Part shown: positions 6,912 through 16,015 of the stretch, one piece after another
Position numbering within the stretch: position 1 is the stretch's first letter
How the letters are laid out: each line of letters starts with the position of its first letter
NCBI RefSeq assembly: GCF_039872765.1
Contig: NZ_JBDPZC010000005.1
Span: 310,001 to 374,000 of the forward strand
Length of the DNA: 64,000 bases
From: Roseateles_B flavus
GTDB lineage: Bacteria > Pseudomonadota > Gammaproteobacteria > Burkholderiales > Burkholderiaceae_C
Direction: 5' to 3'
Translations under genes and position numbers: made by a program
The notes under the pieces: generated by a model
What the model was told of the DNA's origin: nothing
Database searches by the model: none
Seen by the model: the letters and a program-made list of their open reading frames with translations, nothing else

Positions 6912-8729
6912 ATGCAGGACAAGCAATCGCTGCAAACCTCGCCGGCGTCCCTGGACCTGGCACTCATCGGCAACTGCCAGATCAGCGCCCTGGTGGACGC
7001 GAAGGCCCACATCGTCTGGTGCTGCATGCCGCGCTTCGACAGCACACCCGTCTTCGACGCGCTGATGCATTCGGCAGAGGGCATCGGCTCGGAAGGCGTC
7101 TTCAGCGTGGAGATCGAGCACCTGGCGCGATCCGAGCAGCGCTACGAGCCGGGCACGGCCATCGTGCGCACCGAGCTGTGGGACGCGCAGGGCCAGGGCA
7201 TCGAGGTGATCGACTTCGCCCCTCGCTTCATCACCCGCGACCGCCCCTTCAGGCCCGCGCAACTCGTGCGCCGTGTGCGGCCCCTGGCCGGGCATCCCCG
7301 CGTTCGCTTCCGCGCGACACCGCGTGGCGACTGGGGCCGCACGGCCCCCACCCTCACCCGCGGCAGCCATCACCTGCGCTACATCCTGCCCGAACTGGTT
7401 CTGAGGCTCAGCACCAATGTGCCGCTGACCTACCTGGTCGACCAGAGCTGGTTCTCCCTGCACAAGCCGGTGAGCCTGCTGCTGGGGCCGGACGAGACCC
7501 TCGACGCCGGCATCGAGGAGACGGCGCGCAGCTTCGAGGAGCAGACCTCCCTGTACTGGCGCCACTGGACCCACCGCCTGGCCCTGCCCCTGGAATGGCA
7601 GGAAGCGGTGATCCGCGCGGCCATCACGCTCAAGCTGTGCCAGTACGAGGAGACCGGCGCCATCGTGGCCGCCATGACGACCAGCATTCCCGAGGCCCCG
7701 AACAGCGGCCGCAACTGGGACTACCGCTACTGCTGGATCCGCGACGCCTTTTTCGTGGTGCGCGCACTCAACGGCCTCTCCGAGGTGGGCACCATGGAGG
7801 GCTACCTGAACTGGCTCTACAACGTGATCCGCAGCGCGCGCGACGGTCATGTCCAGCCGCTCTACGGCCTGGGCCTGGAGGCCGATCTTCCGGAGTCCAT
7901 CGTGGAAGGCGTGTACGGCTACCGGGGCATGGGCCCGGTGCGCATTGGCAACCAGGCCTACGAGCATTTCCAGCACGATGTGTACGGCAGCGTGGTGCTG
8001 GGCGCGGCCCAGGCCTTCCATGACATGCGCCTCTTCAGGCAGGCGGACACCAAGGACTTCGAGGCCCTGGAGTCCATGGGTGAGCAGGCCTGGCTGCTGC
8101 ACGAGCAGCCCGACGCCGGCATCTGGGAGCTGCGCACGCGGGCACGCATCCACACGTCCTCGGCCCTCATGTGCTGGGCCGCCTGTGACCGCCTGGCCCA
8201 CGTGGCGCAACGCATGTCGCAACCGGAGCGCGCCGCCCTCTGGCGCACGCGGGCCCATGCCATCCAGGCCAAGATCCTGGCCCGCTCCTGGAACGAGAAG
8301 CGCCAGGCCTTCGTCGAGAGCTTCGAGGGCTCAGACCTGGACGCCAGCGTGCTGCTGATGGGCGAGGTGGGCTTCCTGAACCCGCAGGACCCGCGCTTCA
8401 TCAGCACCGTCCGCGCCCTGGAGACCACGCTGTGCGACGGCTACTTCATGCGCCGCTACGAAGGCCGCGACGACTTCGGCTTCCCCGAGACCGCCTTCAA
8501 CGTCTGCACCTTCTGGCACATCGACGCCCTGGCGCGCACCGGCCGGCGGGCGCAGGCCCGGGAGAACTTCGAGGCCATGCTGTCCCGCCGCAACAAGCTG
8601 GGCCTGCTGAGCGAGGACCTGGCCCCGGCCACGGGCGAACTGTGGGGCAACTTCCCGCAGACCTACTCCATGGTGGGCATCATCCACAGCGCCGTGCGGC
8701 TCTCGGCGCCCTGGGACAGCATGATCTGA
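6912..8729 (+). CDS. GH15 family glycosidase (trehalase or glucoamylase type)
   Basis: A 605-residue glycoside hydrolase of family 15. Visible hallmarks are NWDYRYCWIRDA at 268-279, the EGVYGYRGMGPVRIGNQAYEH segment around 332-352, the general-acid motif GIWELR at 403-408, and LLSEDLAPATGELWGNFPQ near the C-terminus. GH15 contains glucoamylases, glucodextranases and bacterial trehalases. Divergent placement from otsAB makes trehalose or a related alpha-glucoside the most likely substrate. No signal peptide, so it acts in the cytosol. I chose ATG 6912 because AGAGG precedes it and the homologous-looking sequence starts there. Confidence 0.85.
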   Translation: MQDKQSLQTSPASLDLALIGNCQISALVDAKAHIVWCCMPRFDSTPVFDALMHSAEGIGSEGVFSVEIEHLARSEQRYEPGTAIVRTELWDAQGQGIEVIDFAPRFITRDRPFRPAQLVRRVRPLAGHPRVRFRATPRGDWGRTAPTLTRGSHHLRYILPELVLRLSTNVPLTYLVDQSWFSLHKPVSLLLGPDETLDAGIEETARSFEEQTSLYWRHWTHRLALPLEWQEAVIRAAITLKLCQYEETGAIVAAMTTSIPEAPNSGRNWDYRYCWIRDAFFVVRALNGLSEVGTMEGYLNWLYNVIRSARDGHVQPLYGLGLEADLPESIVEGVYGYRGMGPVRIGNQAYEHFQHDVYGSVVLGAAQAFHDMRLFRQADTKDFEALESMGEQAWLLHEQPDAGIWELRTRARIHTSSALMCWAACDRLAHVAQRMSQPERAALWRTRAHAIQAKILARSWNEKRQAFVESFEGSDLDASVLLMGEVGFLNPQDPRFISTVRALETTLCDGYFMRRYEGRDDFGFPETAFNVCTFWHIDALARTGRRAQARENFEAMLSRRNKLGLLSEDLAPATGELWGNFPQTYSMVGIIHSAVRLSAPWDSMI

Positions 8730-8737
8730 GCCGTGCC

Positions 8738-9499
8738 TCAGGGCTTCTGGAATCCGTGGCGGGCCAGCACCGCCTGGCCGGCCGGCGAGAGCAGGTAGTC
8801 GATGAACTGGCGGGCGGCCTCGGCATTGCCGCCGCCGGCCACGGCCGCCACGGGGTAGCGGATGGGCGAGACGGTCGGCACCACGGCGACCACACGGACC
8901 TTCTCCTGCTGCACGGCCGCATCGGTGGCATAGACGAAGCCGGCGTCCACCTCGGCCCGTGCCACATAGTCCAGGGCCTGCCGCACATTGCTGGCATAGA
9001 CAGCCTTGGGCGCCACCGCAGGCCACAGCCTGGCGGCCTCCAGGGCGCCCTTGGCATAGCGTCCCGCCGGCACGCCCTCGGGCTTGCCCAGGGCCACGCG
9101 CTGCACGGCAGGCAGCTGCAGGTCTGTCAGGGCCTTGAGAGCCACCGCGCCGGTCGCAGGCACGACCAGCACCAGGCTGTTGGCCACGAAGTCGCGCCGC
9201 GTGCCCGTGAGCAAGGCCTTCTGTGCCTCGGCGCGGTCCATGGTCTCCTGGTCCGCGGAGGCGAAGACATCCACCGGCGCACCCTTGGAAATCTGGGCCA
9301 GCAGAGCGTCCGAGGCCCCGACATTGAGCAGCACGCGCGTGCCGGGGTGGCGGGCTTCAAAGGCCGGTGCGATCTCCTTGAAGGCATTGCCCAGGCTGGC
9401 CGCGGCGGAGACGGTGAGATCAGCCGCCAGGGCCGGCAGTGCGCCGAGCATGGCGCCGCCAAGCGCGGCCTTCAGCAGGAGACGGTGTGGAAGGAGCAT
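8738..9499 (-). CDS. modA: Molybdate-binding periplasmic protein, orphan
   Basis: A 253-residue ABC-type substrate-binding protein of the ModA family, which binds molybdate or tungstate in the periplasm. The signal peptide is at about 1-25, with ALAA before the mature DLTVSAAASLGNAFKEIAPAF. Characteristic segments follow: VLLNVGASDALLAQISKGAPVDVFASAD and, near the C-terminus, a substrate-site-like YPVAAV. No modB or modC permease or ATPase gene lies beside it; its neighbours are the convergent GH15 gene and cusA. It may serve a transporter encoded elsewhere or be a related oxyanion-binding protein. Confidence 0.85.
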   Translation of the reverse strand: MLLPHRLLLKAALGGAMLGALPALAADLTVSAAASLGNAFKEIAPAFEARHPGTRVLLNVGASDALLAQISKGAPVDVFASADQETMDRAEAQKALLTGTRRDFVANSLVLVVPATGAVALKALTDLQLPAVQRVALGKPEGVPAGRYAKGALEAARLWPAVAPKAVYASNVRQALDYVARAEVDAGFVYATDAAVQQEKVRVVAVVPTVSPIRYPVAAVAGGGNAEAARQFIDYLLSPAGQAVLARHGFQKP

Positions 9500-9547
9500 G
9501 ACGGTGCGCAGTCCTTGTGGCTTGTGGAGGCGGTGGATTCAATCGAG

Positions 9548-9574
9548 CGCAATATACACCCATGCATAACGAGC
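9548..9574. promoter_or_regulatory. Possible ModE-like site upstream of modA
   Basis: About 50 bases upstream of modA, on the minus strand, the DNA reads CGTTATGCAT, five bases, then GTATATTGCG. This imperfect inverted repeat resembles ModE operators (CGTTATAT-like half sites). Half-site symmetry is only about five of ten positions, so this is weak. Confidence 0.3.
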
Positions 9575-9607
9575 GCAGCCTGGCATCGCCGCGGAGCTTG
9601 CGCCGGC

Positions 9608-12600
9608 TCAAGCCCTGCCCCTGCGCAGCAGAAAGGCGGCCGGGATCAGAAACAGCGACAGCAGCGGAGCGCTGAGCATGCCGCCCAGCATGGGCGCGGC
9701 GATGCGGCTCATCACCTCGATGCCCGTGCCGCTTCCGAAGACGATGGGCAGGAGGCCGGCCAGGATCACCGCCACCGTCATGGCCTTGGGCCGCACGCGC
9801 AGCACGGCACCTTCGCGGATGGCGTCCAGCAGCTCGGCGCGCGACAGCGCCTCGCCCTCGCGCTGCCGCGCCTCCAGCGCATGCCGCAGATAGACCAGCA
9901 TCACCACGCCGAACTCCGCCGACACCCCCGCCAGCGCGATGAAGCCCACCCCGGTGGCCACCGACAGATGCATGCCCATGAGGTAGAGGAACCAGACGCC
10001 GCCGGTCAGCGCGAAGGGCAGCGTGGCCATGATCAGCAAGGCCTCGTCCAGCCGGCGGAAGGTCAGGTACAGCAGCAGGAAGATGATCAGCAGCGTGGCC
10101 GGCACCACCACCTGCAGCCTGGCATTGGCGCGCTCCAGATACTCGAACTGGCCGGAGTAGGCGACGCTCGTGCCGGGCTCCGACTTCACCGACCTCGCCA
10201 CGGCGGCCCGCAGCTCGCGGGTCACCGCGGCCAGGTCGCGGCCGCGCACGTCGACATAGACCCAGCCTGTGGGTCGCGCGTTCTCGCTGCGCAGCATGGG
10301 CGGGCCTTCGCCCAGGCGCAGCCGGGCCACGCTGCCCAAGGTGATCTGCAGGCCCGCGGGCGTCAGCAGGGGCAGCTCGGCCAGGCGCTGCGGCGAGTCC
10401 CGCCATTCACGCGGATAGCGCAGGTTGATGGGGTAGCGAGCCAGGCCCTCCACCGTCTCGGCGATGTTCTCGCCGCCGATGGCGCCCGCCACCACGGCCT
10501 GCACATCGGCCACGTTGAGGCCGTAGCGGGCAGCGGCAGCTCGGTCGATGTGCACGTCGAGATAGCGTCCGCCGGTGAGGCGCTCGGCCAGGGCCGAGCT
10601 CACGCCCGGTACCGTGCGTGCCACCTGCTCGATGCTCAGGCTCATGCGTTCGATGGCCGCCAGATCCGGGCCGCTGACCTTGACGCCGATGGGGCTCTTG
10701 ATGCCCGTGGCCAGCATGTCCACGCGGTTGCGGATCGGCGGGATCCACAGGTTGGACAGGCCGGGGATGCGCACCGCCCGGTCCAGCTCCTCCACCAGCT
10801 TCTCCGGCGTCATGCCGGGGCGCCACTGTTCGCGGGGCCGGAGCTTGACGGTGGTCTCGAACATCTCCAGCGGCGCCGGGTCCGTGGCGGTCTCGGCGCG
10901 GCCGGCCTTGCCGAAGACATGCTCGACCTCGGGCACCGTGCGGATCATGCGGTTGCTCAGCTGCAGCAGCTCGGTCGCACGCTGGGCCGAGAGTCCCGGC
11001 AGGGCCGAGGGCATGTAGAGCAGGTCGCCCTCGTCGATGGCGGGCAGGAACTCGCCGCCCAGGCGCATCAAGGGCCAGGTCGTGCTGGCGAGCACCAGCA
11101 GGGCCAGGGCCAGCGTGCCGCGCGGCCGGCACAGCACCCATTCCAGCGCGGGTCGGTAGACGGCGATCAGCGCGCGGGTGATGGGGTTGCGCTGCTCATC
11201 CGGGATCCGGCCGCGGATCCAGAAGCCCATCAGCACCGGGACCAGGGTGACGGACAGCCCCGCCGCCGCCGCCATGGCATAGGTCTTGGTAAAGGCCAGC
11301 GGGCCGAAGAGGCGCCCTTCCTGCGCCTCCAGCGTGAAGACGGGCACGAAGGACAGCGTGATCACCAGCAGCGAGAAGAACAGCGCCGGTCCCACCTCCA
11401 CGGCGGCTTCGGTGATGAGCTGCCAGCGCTCGCCGCCGGACGGGATCCGCCCCTCGTGCGCATGCTGCCAGGCCTCCAGCTTCTTGTGCGCGTGCTCGAT
11501 CATCACCACGGCCGCATCCACCATGGCGCCGATGGCGATGGCGATGCCGCCCAGAGACATCATGTTGGCGTTGATGCCCTGGTAACGCATCACGATGAAG
11601 GCGGCCAGCACGCCCAGGGGCAGCGCCAGAATGGCCACCAGGGCCGAGCGCAGGTGCCACAGGAAGACGGCGCAGACCAGGGCCACGACGAGGAACTCCT
11701 CGAGCAGCTTGTGGCTCAGATTGCTGACGGCACGCTCGATGAGGGCACTGCGGTCGTAGGTGGTGACGATCTCGACGCCCTGCGGCAGCGCCGCCTGCAG
11801 TGCGGCCAGCCGGGCGCGCACCGCCGCGATGGTCTCCTGCGCGTTGCCTCCGGAGCGGAGGATCACCACGCCGCCGGCCACCTCGCCCTCGCCGTCCAGC
11901 TCGGCGATGCCGCGCCGCATCTCTGGGCCCAGCTGCACGGTGGCGACGTCACCCAGGCGCACCGGCAGGCCCGAGCGCAGAGCCAGCGGCACGGCGCGGA
12001 AGTCGTCCAGGGTCTTGAGGTAGCCGTCGGCCCGGACCATGTACTCGGCGCCGGCCAGCTCCAGCACCGAGCCGCCGGTCTCCTGGTTGGCGGCCGTCAG
12101 GGCCTCGCGGACCTGGGCCTGGGTGATGCCCAGCGCGCTCAGCCGCAGAGGGTCCAGCACCACCTGGTACTGCCGCACCATGCCGCCCACGCTGGCCACC
12201 TCGGCCACGCCGGACAGGCTCTTGAGCTCGAACTTCAGGAACCAGTCCTGCAGGGATCGCAGCTGGGAAAGATCGTTGCGGCCGCTGCGATCCACCAGGG
12301 CGTACTGGTAGATCCAGCCGACGCCGGTGGCGTCCGGTCCCAGCGCCGGGCGCGCGGAGGCCGGCAGGCGGCCCTGCACCTGGTTGAGGTACTCCAGCAC
12401 ACGGGAGCGCGCCCAGTAGAGGTCGGTCCCTTCCTCGAAGAGCACGTACACGAAGGAATCGCCGTAGAAGGAGAAGGCACGCACGGCCTTGGCGCCGGGC
12501 ACCGAGAGCATGGTGCTGGACAGCGGATAGCTCACCTGGTTCTCGACGATCTGCGGCGCCTGCCCCGGGTAGGAGGTGCGGATGATGACCTGCACGTCGG

Positions 12601-12727
12601 ACAGGTCGGGCAAGGCGTCGATGGCCGTGCCGCGCACGGCCCACAGGCCCCAGCCGGTCAGCAGCAGGGTCGCCAGCAGCACCAGGAAGCGGTTGCCGAC
12701 GGACCAGCGGATCAACCGGGCGATCAT
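9608..12727 (-). CDS. cusA: Copper/silver efflux RND pump, CusA/CzcA family
   Basis: A 1039-residue inner-membrane proton-driven pump of the heavy-metal RND subfamily, which drives metal from periplasm or cytosol through CusB and the outer-membrane channel. Visible hallmarks are DALPDLSDVQVIIRTSYPGQ near 38-57, the in-membrane AIGAMVDAAVVMIEHAH around 400-416, and NRVDMLATGIKSPIGVKVSG, which matches the CusA segment carrying a metal-binding methionine. Length and 12-helix pattern fit. Its ATG overlaps the cusB stop (ATGA), and it is last in cusCBA. The neighbouring CusF domains favour Cu(I)/Ag(I) over Co/Zn/Cd. Confidence 0.92.
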   Translation of the reverse strand: MIARLIRWSVGNRFLVLLATLLLTGWGLWAVRGTAIDALPDLSDVQVIIRTSYPGQAPQIVENQVSYPLSSTMLSVPGAKAVRAFSFYGDSFVYVLFEEGTDLYWARSRVLEYLNQVQGRLPASARPALGPDATGVGWIYQYALVDRSGRNDLSQLRSLQDWFLKFELKSLSGVAEVASVGGMVRQYQVVLDPLRLSALGITQAQVREALTAANQETGGSVLELAGAEYMVRADGYLKTLDDFRAVPLALRSGLPVRLGDVATVQLGPEMRRGIAELDGEGEVAGGVVILRSGGNAQETIAAVRARLAALQAALPQGVEIVTTYDRSALIERAVSNLSHKLLEEFLVVALVCAVFLWHLRSALVAILALPLGVLAAFIVMRYQGINANMMSLGGIAIAIGAMVDAAVVMIEHAHKKLEAWQHAHEGRIPSGGERWQLITEAAVEVGPALFFSLLVITLSFVPVFTLEAQEGRLFGPLAFTKTYAMAAAAGLSVTLVPVLMGFWIRGRIPDEQRNPITRALIAVYRPALEWVLCRPRGTLALALLVLASTTWPLMRLGGEFLPAIDEGDLLYMPSALPGLSAQRATELLQLSNRMIRTVPEVEHVFGKAGRAETATDPAPLEMFETTVKLRPREQWRPGMTPEKLVEELDRAVRIPGLSNLWIPPIRNRVDMLATGIKSPIGVKVSGPDLAAIERMSLSIEQVARTVPGVSSALAERLTGGRYLDVHIDRAAAARYGLNVADVQAVVAGAIGGENIAETVEGLARYPINLRYPREWRDSPQRLAELPLLTPAGLQITLGSVARLRLGEGPPMLRSENARPTGWVYVDVRGRDLAAVTRELRAAVARSVKSEPGTSVAYSGQFEYLERANARLQVVVPATLLIIFLLLYLTFRRLDEALLIMATLPFALTGGVWFLYLMGMHLSVATGVGFIALAGVSAEFGVVMLVYLRHALEARQREGEALSRAELLDAIREGAVLRVRPKAMTVAVILAGLLPIVFGSGTGIEVMSRIAAPMLGGMLSAPLLSLFLIPAAFLLRRGRA

Positions 12728-14205
12728 GGCCGGCCTCCGGTCCGCGAGGCCGCGGCTGCCGGCGCAACGGGCTGGATCGCCGTGATCACGGGCTCGTCGC
12801 CCCGCTGCACGAAGCTGAACCGCACAGCCTGCCCCCGCGTCAGCCCGGCTGCCAGGCGTGGCTCGGCCAGCTTGAAGCCCATGGTCATGGCCGGCCAGCG
12901 CAGGGCCGGGATGGCCTCGTGGGACAGCATCAGCTCGCCCGCCCCCAGGTCCTCGATGCGGCCCAGCGCGCTGTGGCTCACGGACTGAGCCACCGGCGCA
13001 GGCTCACTCGCGGCCGGCAGGGGCAGCACCCCGCGCAGGCTGGCCTCCGAGTCGATGAGGAAGGTGGCCGAGGCCACCACCGACTGCCCGGCCTCCAGCC
13101 CGCCGGTGATGACGAGCTCGTCCCCCAGCTCGGCGCCCAGCTGGACCTCGACGGGATGGAAGCGGCCAGGGGCATCGACCCCATACACGATCGCACGGCG
13201 CCCGCTGCGCACCACCGCCTCGCTGGGCAGCAGCAGGGCCGTGCGCGGCGGCCCCTGCAGGCGGGCGTGGCCGGACAGGCCGGCCTGCAGCCGCAGGCCC
13301 GGATTGGGCAGCTCCAGACGCAGACGCAGGGTGCGCGTCTCCCGGCTGGCCTCGGGCAGCACGGCGCTCACGCGGGCCTTGAAGACGTCGGCACCGTAGG
13401 CCGCGAGGCGCAGCTCGGCCTCCTGCCCGAGGGCGATGGCACCGGCCTGCTGCTCCGGCACCGCCACCTCGAACCACAGCGGGTCCAGGCCATTGATGCG
13501 GGCCAGGCTCATGCCGGCCGAGACCGTCATCCCCTGGCGCACCATCAGCTCGGCCAGCAGGCCTGTGCGCGGCGCCACGACGGTGTGCCGTGCCTGCACC
13601 TGGCCGCTGCGCTCGACCTCGGCGACCAGCGCCGCCGGCATGCCCAGCAAGGGCAGGCGCTGGCGGGCGGCGTCGGTCAGGGCGGCGTCGCCCAGGGCTC
13701 GCACGGCCAGGAACTCCCGTTGCGCGGCCAGCCAGTCCGGCAGCAGCAGGTCCGCAAGGGGCGCACCCGCCGCGATGACTTCACCCGGCGCATGGGCGTG
13801 CACCTTCTCGACGAAGCCGCCGCTGCGCGCCTGCACCAGGCTCACATCGCGCTCGTTCAGCTGCAGCGTGCCCGGCACCTCGACCGCCGCGGCCACCTCA
13901 CGCCGCTGCACCTGTACCGTGCGAAGGCCCAGGGCCTGCACGGTGCGGGCATCCAGCTGCAGGGCCGGGCCGCCGGGCTCGGGCTCGTCGGCATAGCGGG
14001 GCTGCAGCTGCATGTCCATGAAGGGGGACTTGCCGGGCTTGTCGAAGCGCTGGCCCGGCACCATGGGGTCGTACCAGTACAGCACCCGGCGCTCGGCGGA
14101 CGCAGCCGGCGACGTGGGGCTGGCACTCCAGCGGGACACCCACCAGCCGGCACCCGCGCCGAGCGCGAGCAGGACCAGGGCCCAGGGGATCATCTTGCGA
14201 TTCAT
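12724..14205 (-). CDS. cusB: CusB membrane-fusion protein fused to a CusF domain
   Basis: A 493-residue periplasmic adaptor linking CusA to CusC. After an N-terminal membrane helix (8-25) comes a heavy-metal-binding module, YWYDPMVPG to MDMQLQPRY at 43-71, rich in Met and Asp. The barrel-sandwich and alpha-hairpin region follows (about 75-400). The C-terminus (411-480) is a CusF-like copper chaperone domain with H429, W437, M440 and M442 in the spacing of the Cu(I) cation-pi site (RWPAMTM). In E. coli, CusF is a separate protein, so here chaperone and adaptor are one chain. The stop overlaps the cusA start; cusC ends four bases upstream. Confidence 0.92.
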   Translation of the reverse strand: MNRKMIPWALVLLALGAGAGWWVSRWSASPTSPAASAERRVLYWYDPMVPGQRFDKPGKSPFMDMQLQPRYADEPEPGGPALQLDARTVQALGLRTVQVQRREVAAAVEVPGTLQLNERDVSLVQARSGGFVEKVHAHAPGEVIAAGAPLADLLLPDWLAAQREFLAVRALGDAALTDAARQRLPLLGMPAALVAEVERSGQVQARHTVVAPRTGLLAELMVRQGMTVSAGMSLARINGLDPLWFEVAVPEQQAGAIALGQEAELRLAAYGADVFKARVSAVLPEASRETRTLRLRLELPNPGLRLQAGLSGHARLQGPPRTALLLPSEAVVRSGRRAIVYGVDAPGRFHPVEVQLGAELGDELVITGGLEAGQSVVASATFLIDSEASLRGVLPLPAASEPAPVAQSVSHSALGRIEDLGAGELMLSHEAIPALRWPAMTMGFKLAEPRLAAGLTRGQAVRFSFVQRGDEPVITAIQPVAPAAAASRTGGRP

Positions 14206-14209
14206 GGTT

Positions 14210-15481
14210 TCACTCCTCGGCCAGGCTGTTCAGGCGCAGCTGCAGCAGCGCCTGCCGTGTCTGCAGCTCGTTCTGGCGCAGGCGCAGCTCCAGCAGCTGG
14301 GCGCGCGCCGCCAGCACCGCTCCCAGGTCGGACTTGCCGGACTGGTAGGCGCTCAAGGCCAGGCTCAGCCGGTCCTGCGCCAGGGGCAGGCCCAGCGAGG
14401 ACAGGCGCTCGTGCTGACTTGCCAGGGACTGCAGCTCGGCGAGGTCCTCCTCCAGCGCCAGGCGGTGGCGCTGCTCGGCCTCTTCGCGCTCCAGCTGCAC
14501 CCGTTCCAGCTCCCGCTGGCGTGCTGCGGCCATGGGCTGCTGGCGGCGCTCCCGCTGCCAAGGCAGGTCGAAGCTGAGCTGGAAGGAGAGCATGTCGCCC
14601 CACTGCCGGCCACGGCGGCTGTAGGCCAGCTCCCAGGCCCAGTCGCCGCGAGATTCGGACTCGGCCTCGCGCAGCTCGGCCTGGGCCAGGGCCTGCTGAG
14701 CCGGGAAGGCGGCGAGCTCGGCATGGGCATGCAGGCGGGCCCGCAGCGCCTCGGCCTGGACGGGGGGCAGGGGCAGCTCGCCGCTGAGGGGCTCGTCGCC
14801 CCGCGGGCCGACAAGCCGGCGCAGAGCCGCGCGCGCCTTGAGCAGCTCACGCGTCAGCTCATCCTGCCGGTCAGCCAGGGCCAGGGCTTCCTGGCGCGCC
14901 ATCACGAGCTCGGCAGCCGCCGCGCTGCCTCCGGCGATGCGGGCCGGCAGGGTGCGTTGCAGCTGGAGGTTCTCGTCCACCAGGGCCTGCAGCAGGTCGC
15001 GCCCGCGCTGCGCGGACTGCACCGCGATCCACGCCGTGCCCAGGGCCTGGCGCAGCTGCAGGCGCTGCAGCACGAGGAGTGCGCGCTCCCGGTCGGCACG
15101 GGCCTGGGCGGCCTCGGCGCGGGCGGCACGCTTGGCGGCGTTGGGCACCTCCTGCATGAGCGCCAGGCGCTGCATGGTCATGAAGTCGCGCGTCAGGCTC
15201 CAGCGGTCGGGGCCGCTGGTGGGCAGGTTCTCCACGCCCAGGCTCAGGCGCGGGTCGGGCAGTGCGGCGGCGGCGCCCTGCGAAGCCCGGGCGCCGTCGG
15301 CACTGGCCTGCTGGGCGCGCAGGGCGGGGTTCAGCTGTTCGGCAAGGCGCAGCGCCTCGGTCGGGTCCAGCGCGATGGCCGGACCGGCCAGCAGGGCGAA
15401 GGTCAGGAGCGCTGCCCGCGCACAGGCGGCGCCGGCAGGGGCCGGGCGACTGCGCGCACGGCCGGGGAGAAAGGCAGACAT
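14210..15481 (-). CDS. cusC: TolC-family outer-membrane channel of the Cus system
   Basis: A 423-residue outer-membrane factor, first gene of cusCBA. It has an N-terminal export signal ending near GPAIA, then the two repeated OMF halves of long amphipathic helices (from DPTEALRLAEQLNPALRA onward). It should form the trimeric duct through the outer membrane. I chose ATG 15481, with GAGGA six bases upstream, rather than an in-frame ATG five codons earlier that lacks a ribosome site. No lipobox cysteine is visible, unlike the second OMF at 18321-19751. Gene order fixes the role more than the sequence does. Confidence 0.85.
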   Translation of the reverse strand: MSAFLPGRARSRPAPAGAACARAALLTFALLAGPAIALDPTEALRLAEQLNPALRAQQASADGARASQGAAAALPDPRLSLGVENLPTSGPDRWSLTRDFMTMQRLALMQEVPNAAKRAARAEAAQARADRERALLVLQRLQLRQALGTAWIAVQSAQRGRDLLQALVDENLQLQRTLPARIAGGSAAAAELVMARQEALALADRQDELTRELLKARAALRRLVGPRGDEPLSGELPLPPVQAEALRARLHAHAELAAFPAQQALAQAELREAESESRGDWAWELAYSRRGRQWGDMLSFQLSFDLPWQRERRQQPMAAARQRELERVQLEREEAEQRHRLALEEDLAELQSLASQHERLSSLGLPLAQDRLSLALSAYQSGKSDLGAVLAARAQLLELRLRQNELQTRQALLQLRLNSLAEE

Positions 15482-15548
15482 GATGATCCTCGGCATCGAG
15501 ACAGGACGACGGTCGGCCGCGCCCCATGCGCGGCGACGCGGGTCCAGC

Positions 15549-15968
15549 TCAATTCCTGAGGATCAGCAGTGAAAGGTACAAGGGCGGCGCCCCGGGCGGG
15601 CGCAGCGGCGCGCCGGCATGCATGCGCTGCAGAAGCGGCGGCAGAGCCGGCTGCAGCGGCGTGACGACGCCCATCAGCAGGGCCGGCGCCGAGGCGTTGG
15701 GCTGCAGGTCAGGCACGGCCGACAGCGCCCTGCCCTGCGCGTCCTTCTCGCAATGGGCCTTGCACAGCTGGGGCTGGTCCTCGTCCATGCCGGCGCCCAT
15801 GCCTTCGCAGCCCGGCATCCGGGCCGCCATCGCGACCGCTGCCGAAGCAGCCGCCAGCTGCGGGCAGGCATAGGCCGCCGTGGCCAGCTGCATGAACAGC
15901 AGGGCCAGCGACAGGCCGGAGCCCATCCAGCAGCGAAGGCGCTTGGCGAGTTGCATGGTCGCAAGCAT
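15549..15968 (-). CDS. Small secreted Cys/Met-containing protein of the copper island
   Basis: A 139-residue protein with a signal peptide (hydrophobic 12-32, cleavage near AYA) followed by a short mature part with four cysteines (ACPQLAA, PGCEG, QLCKAHCEKD) and several methionines, then a Pro/Leu-rich tail. I do not recognise a named family. Placement between cusF and cusC on the same strand and the C--H-C pattern suggest a periplasmic metal-binding accessory. A 5'-shifted ATG at codon 5 is possible. The function is inferred from context only. Confidence 0.6.
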   Translation of the reverse strand: MLATMQLAKRLRCWMGSGLSLALLFMQLATAAYACPQLAAASAAVAMAARMPGCEGMGAGMDEDQPQLCKAHCEKDAQGRALSAVPDLQPNASAPALLMGVVTPLQPALPPLLQRMHAGAPLRPPGAPPLYLSLLILRN

Positions 15969-16015
15969 AGAAGGCGGCGGCAGCGGCGGCTTGCCTCAGG
16001 TCAAGGGGGGCGGCC

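Noticed and set aside
8738..9499. A complete molybdate transporter operon
   Set aside because: Only modA is present; flanking genes are GH15 and cusA, with no modB or modC frame.
8432..12988. Very long plus-strand open frame opposite modA and cusA
   Set aside because: It is the antisense of convincing genes, has His/Gln/Gly/Arg-rich composition and no domain; high GC keeps such frames open.
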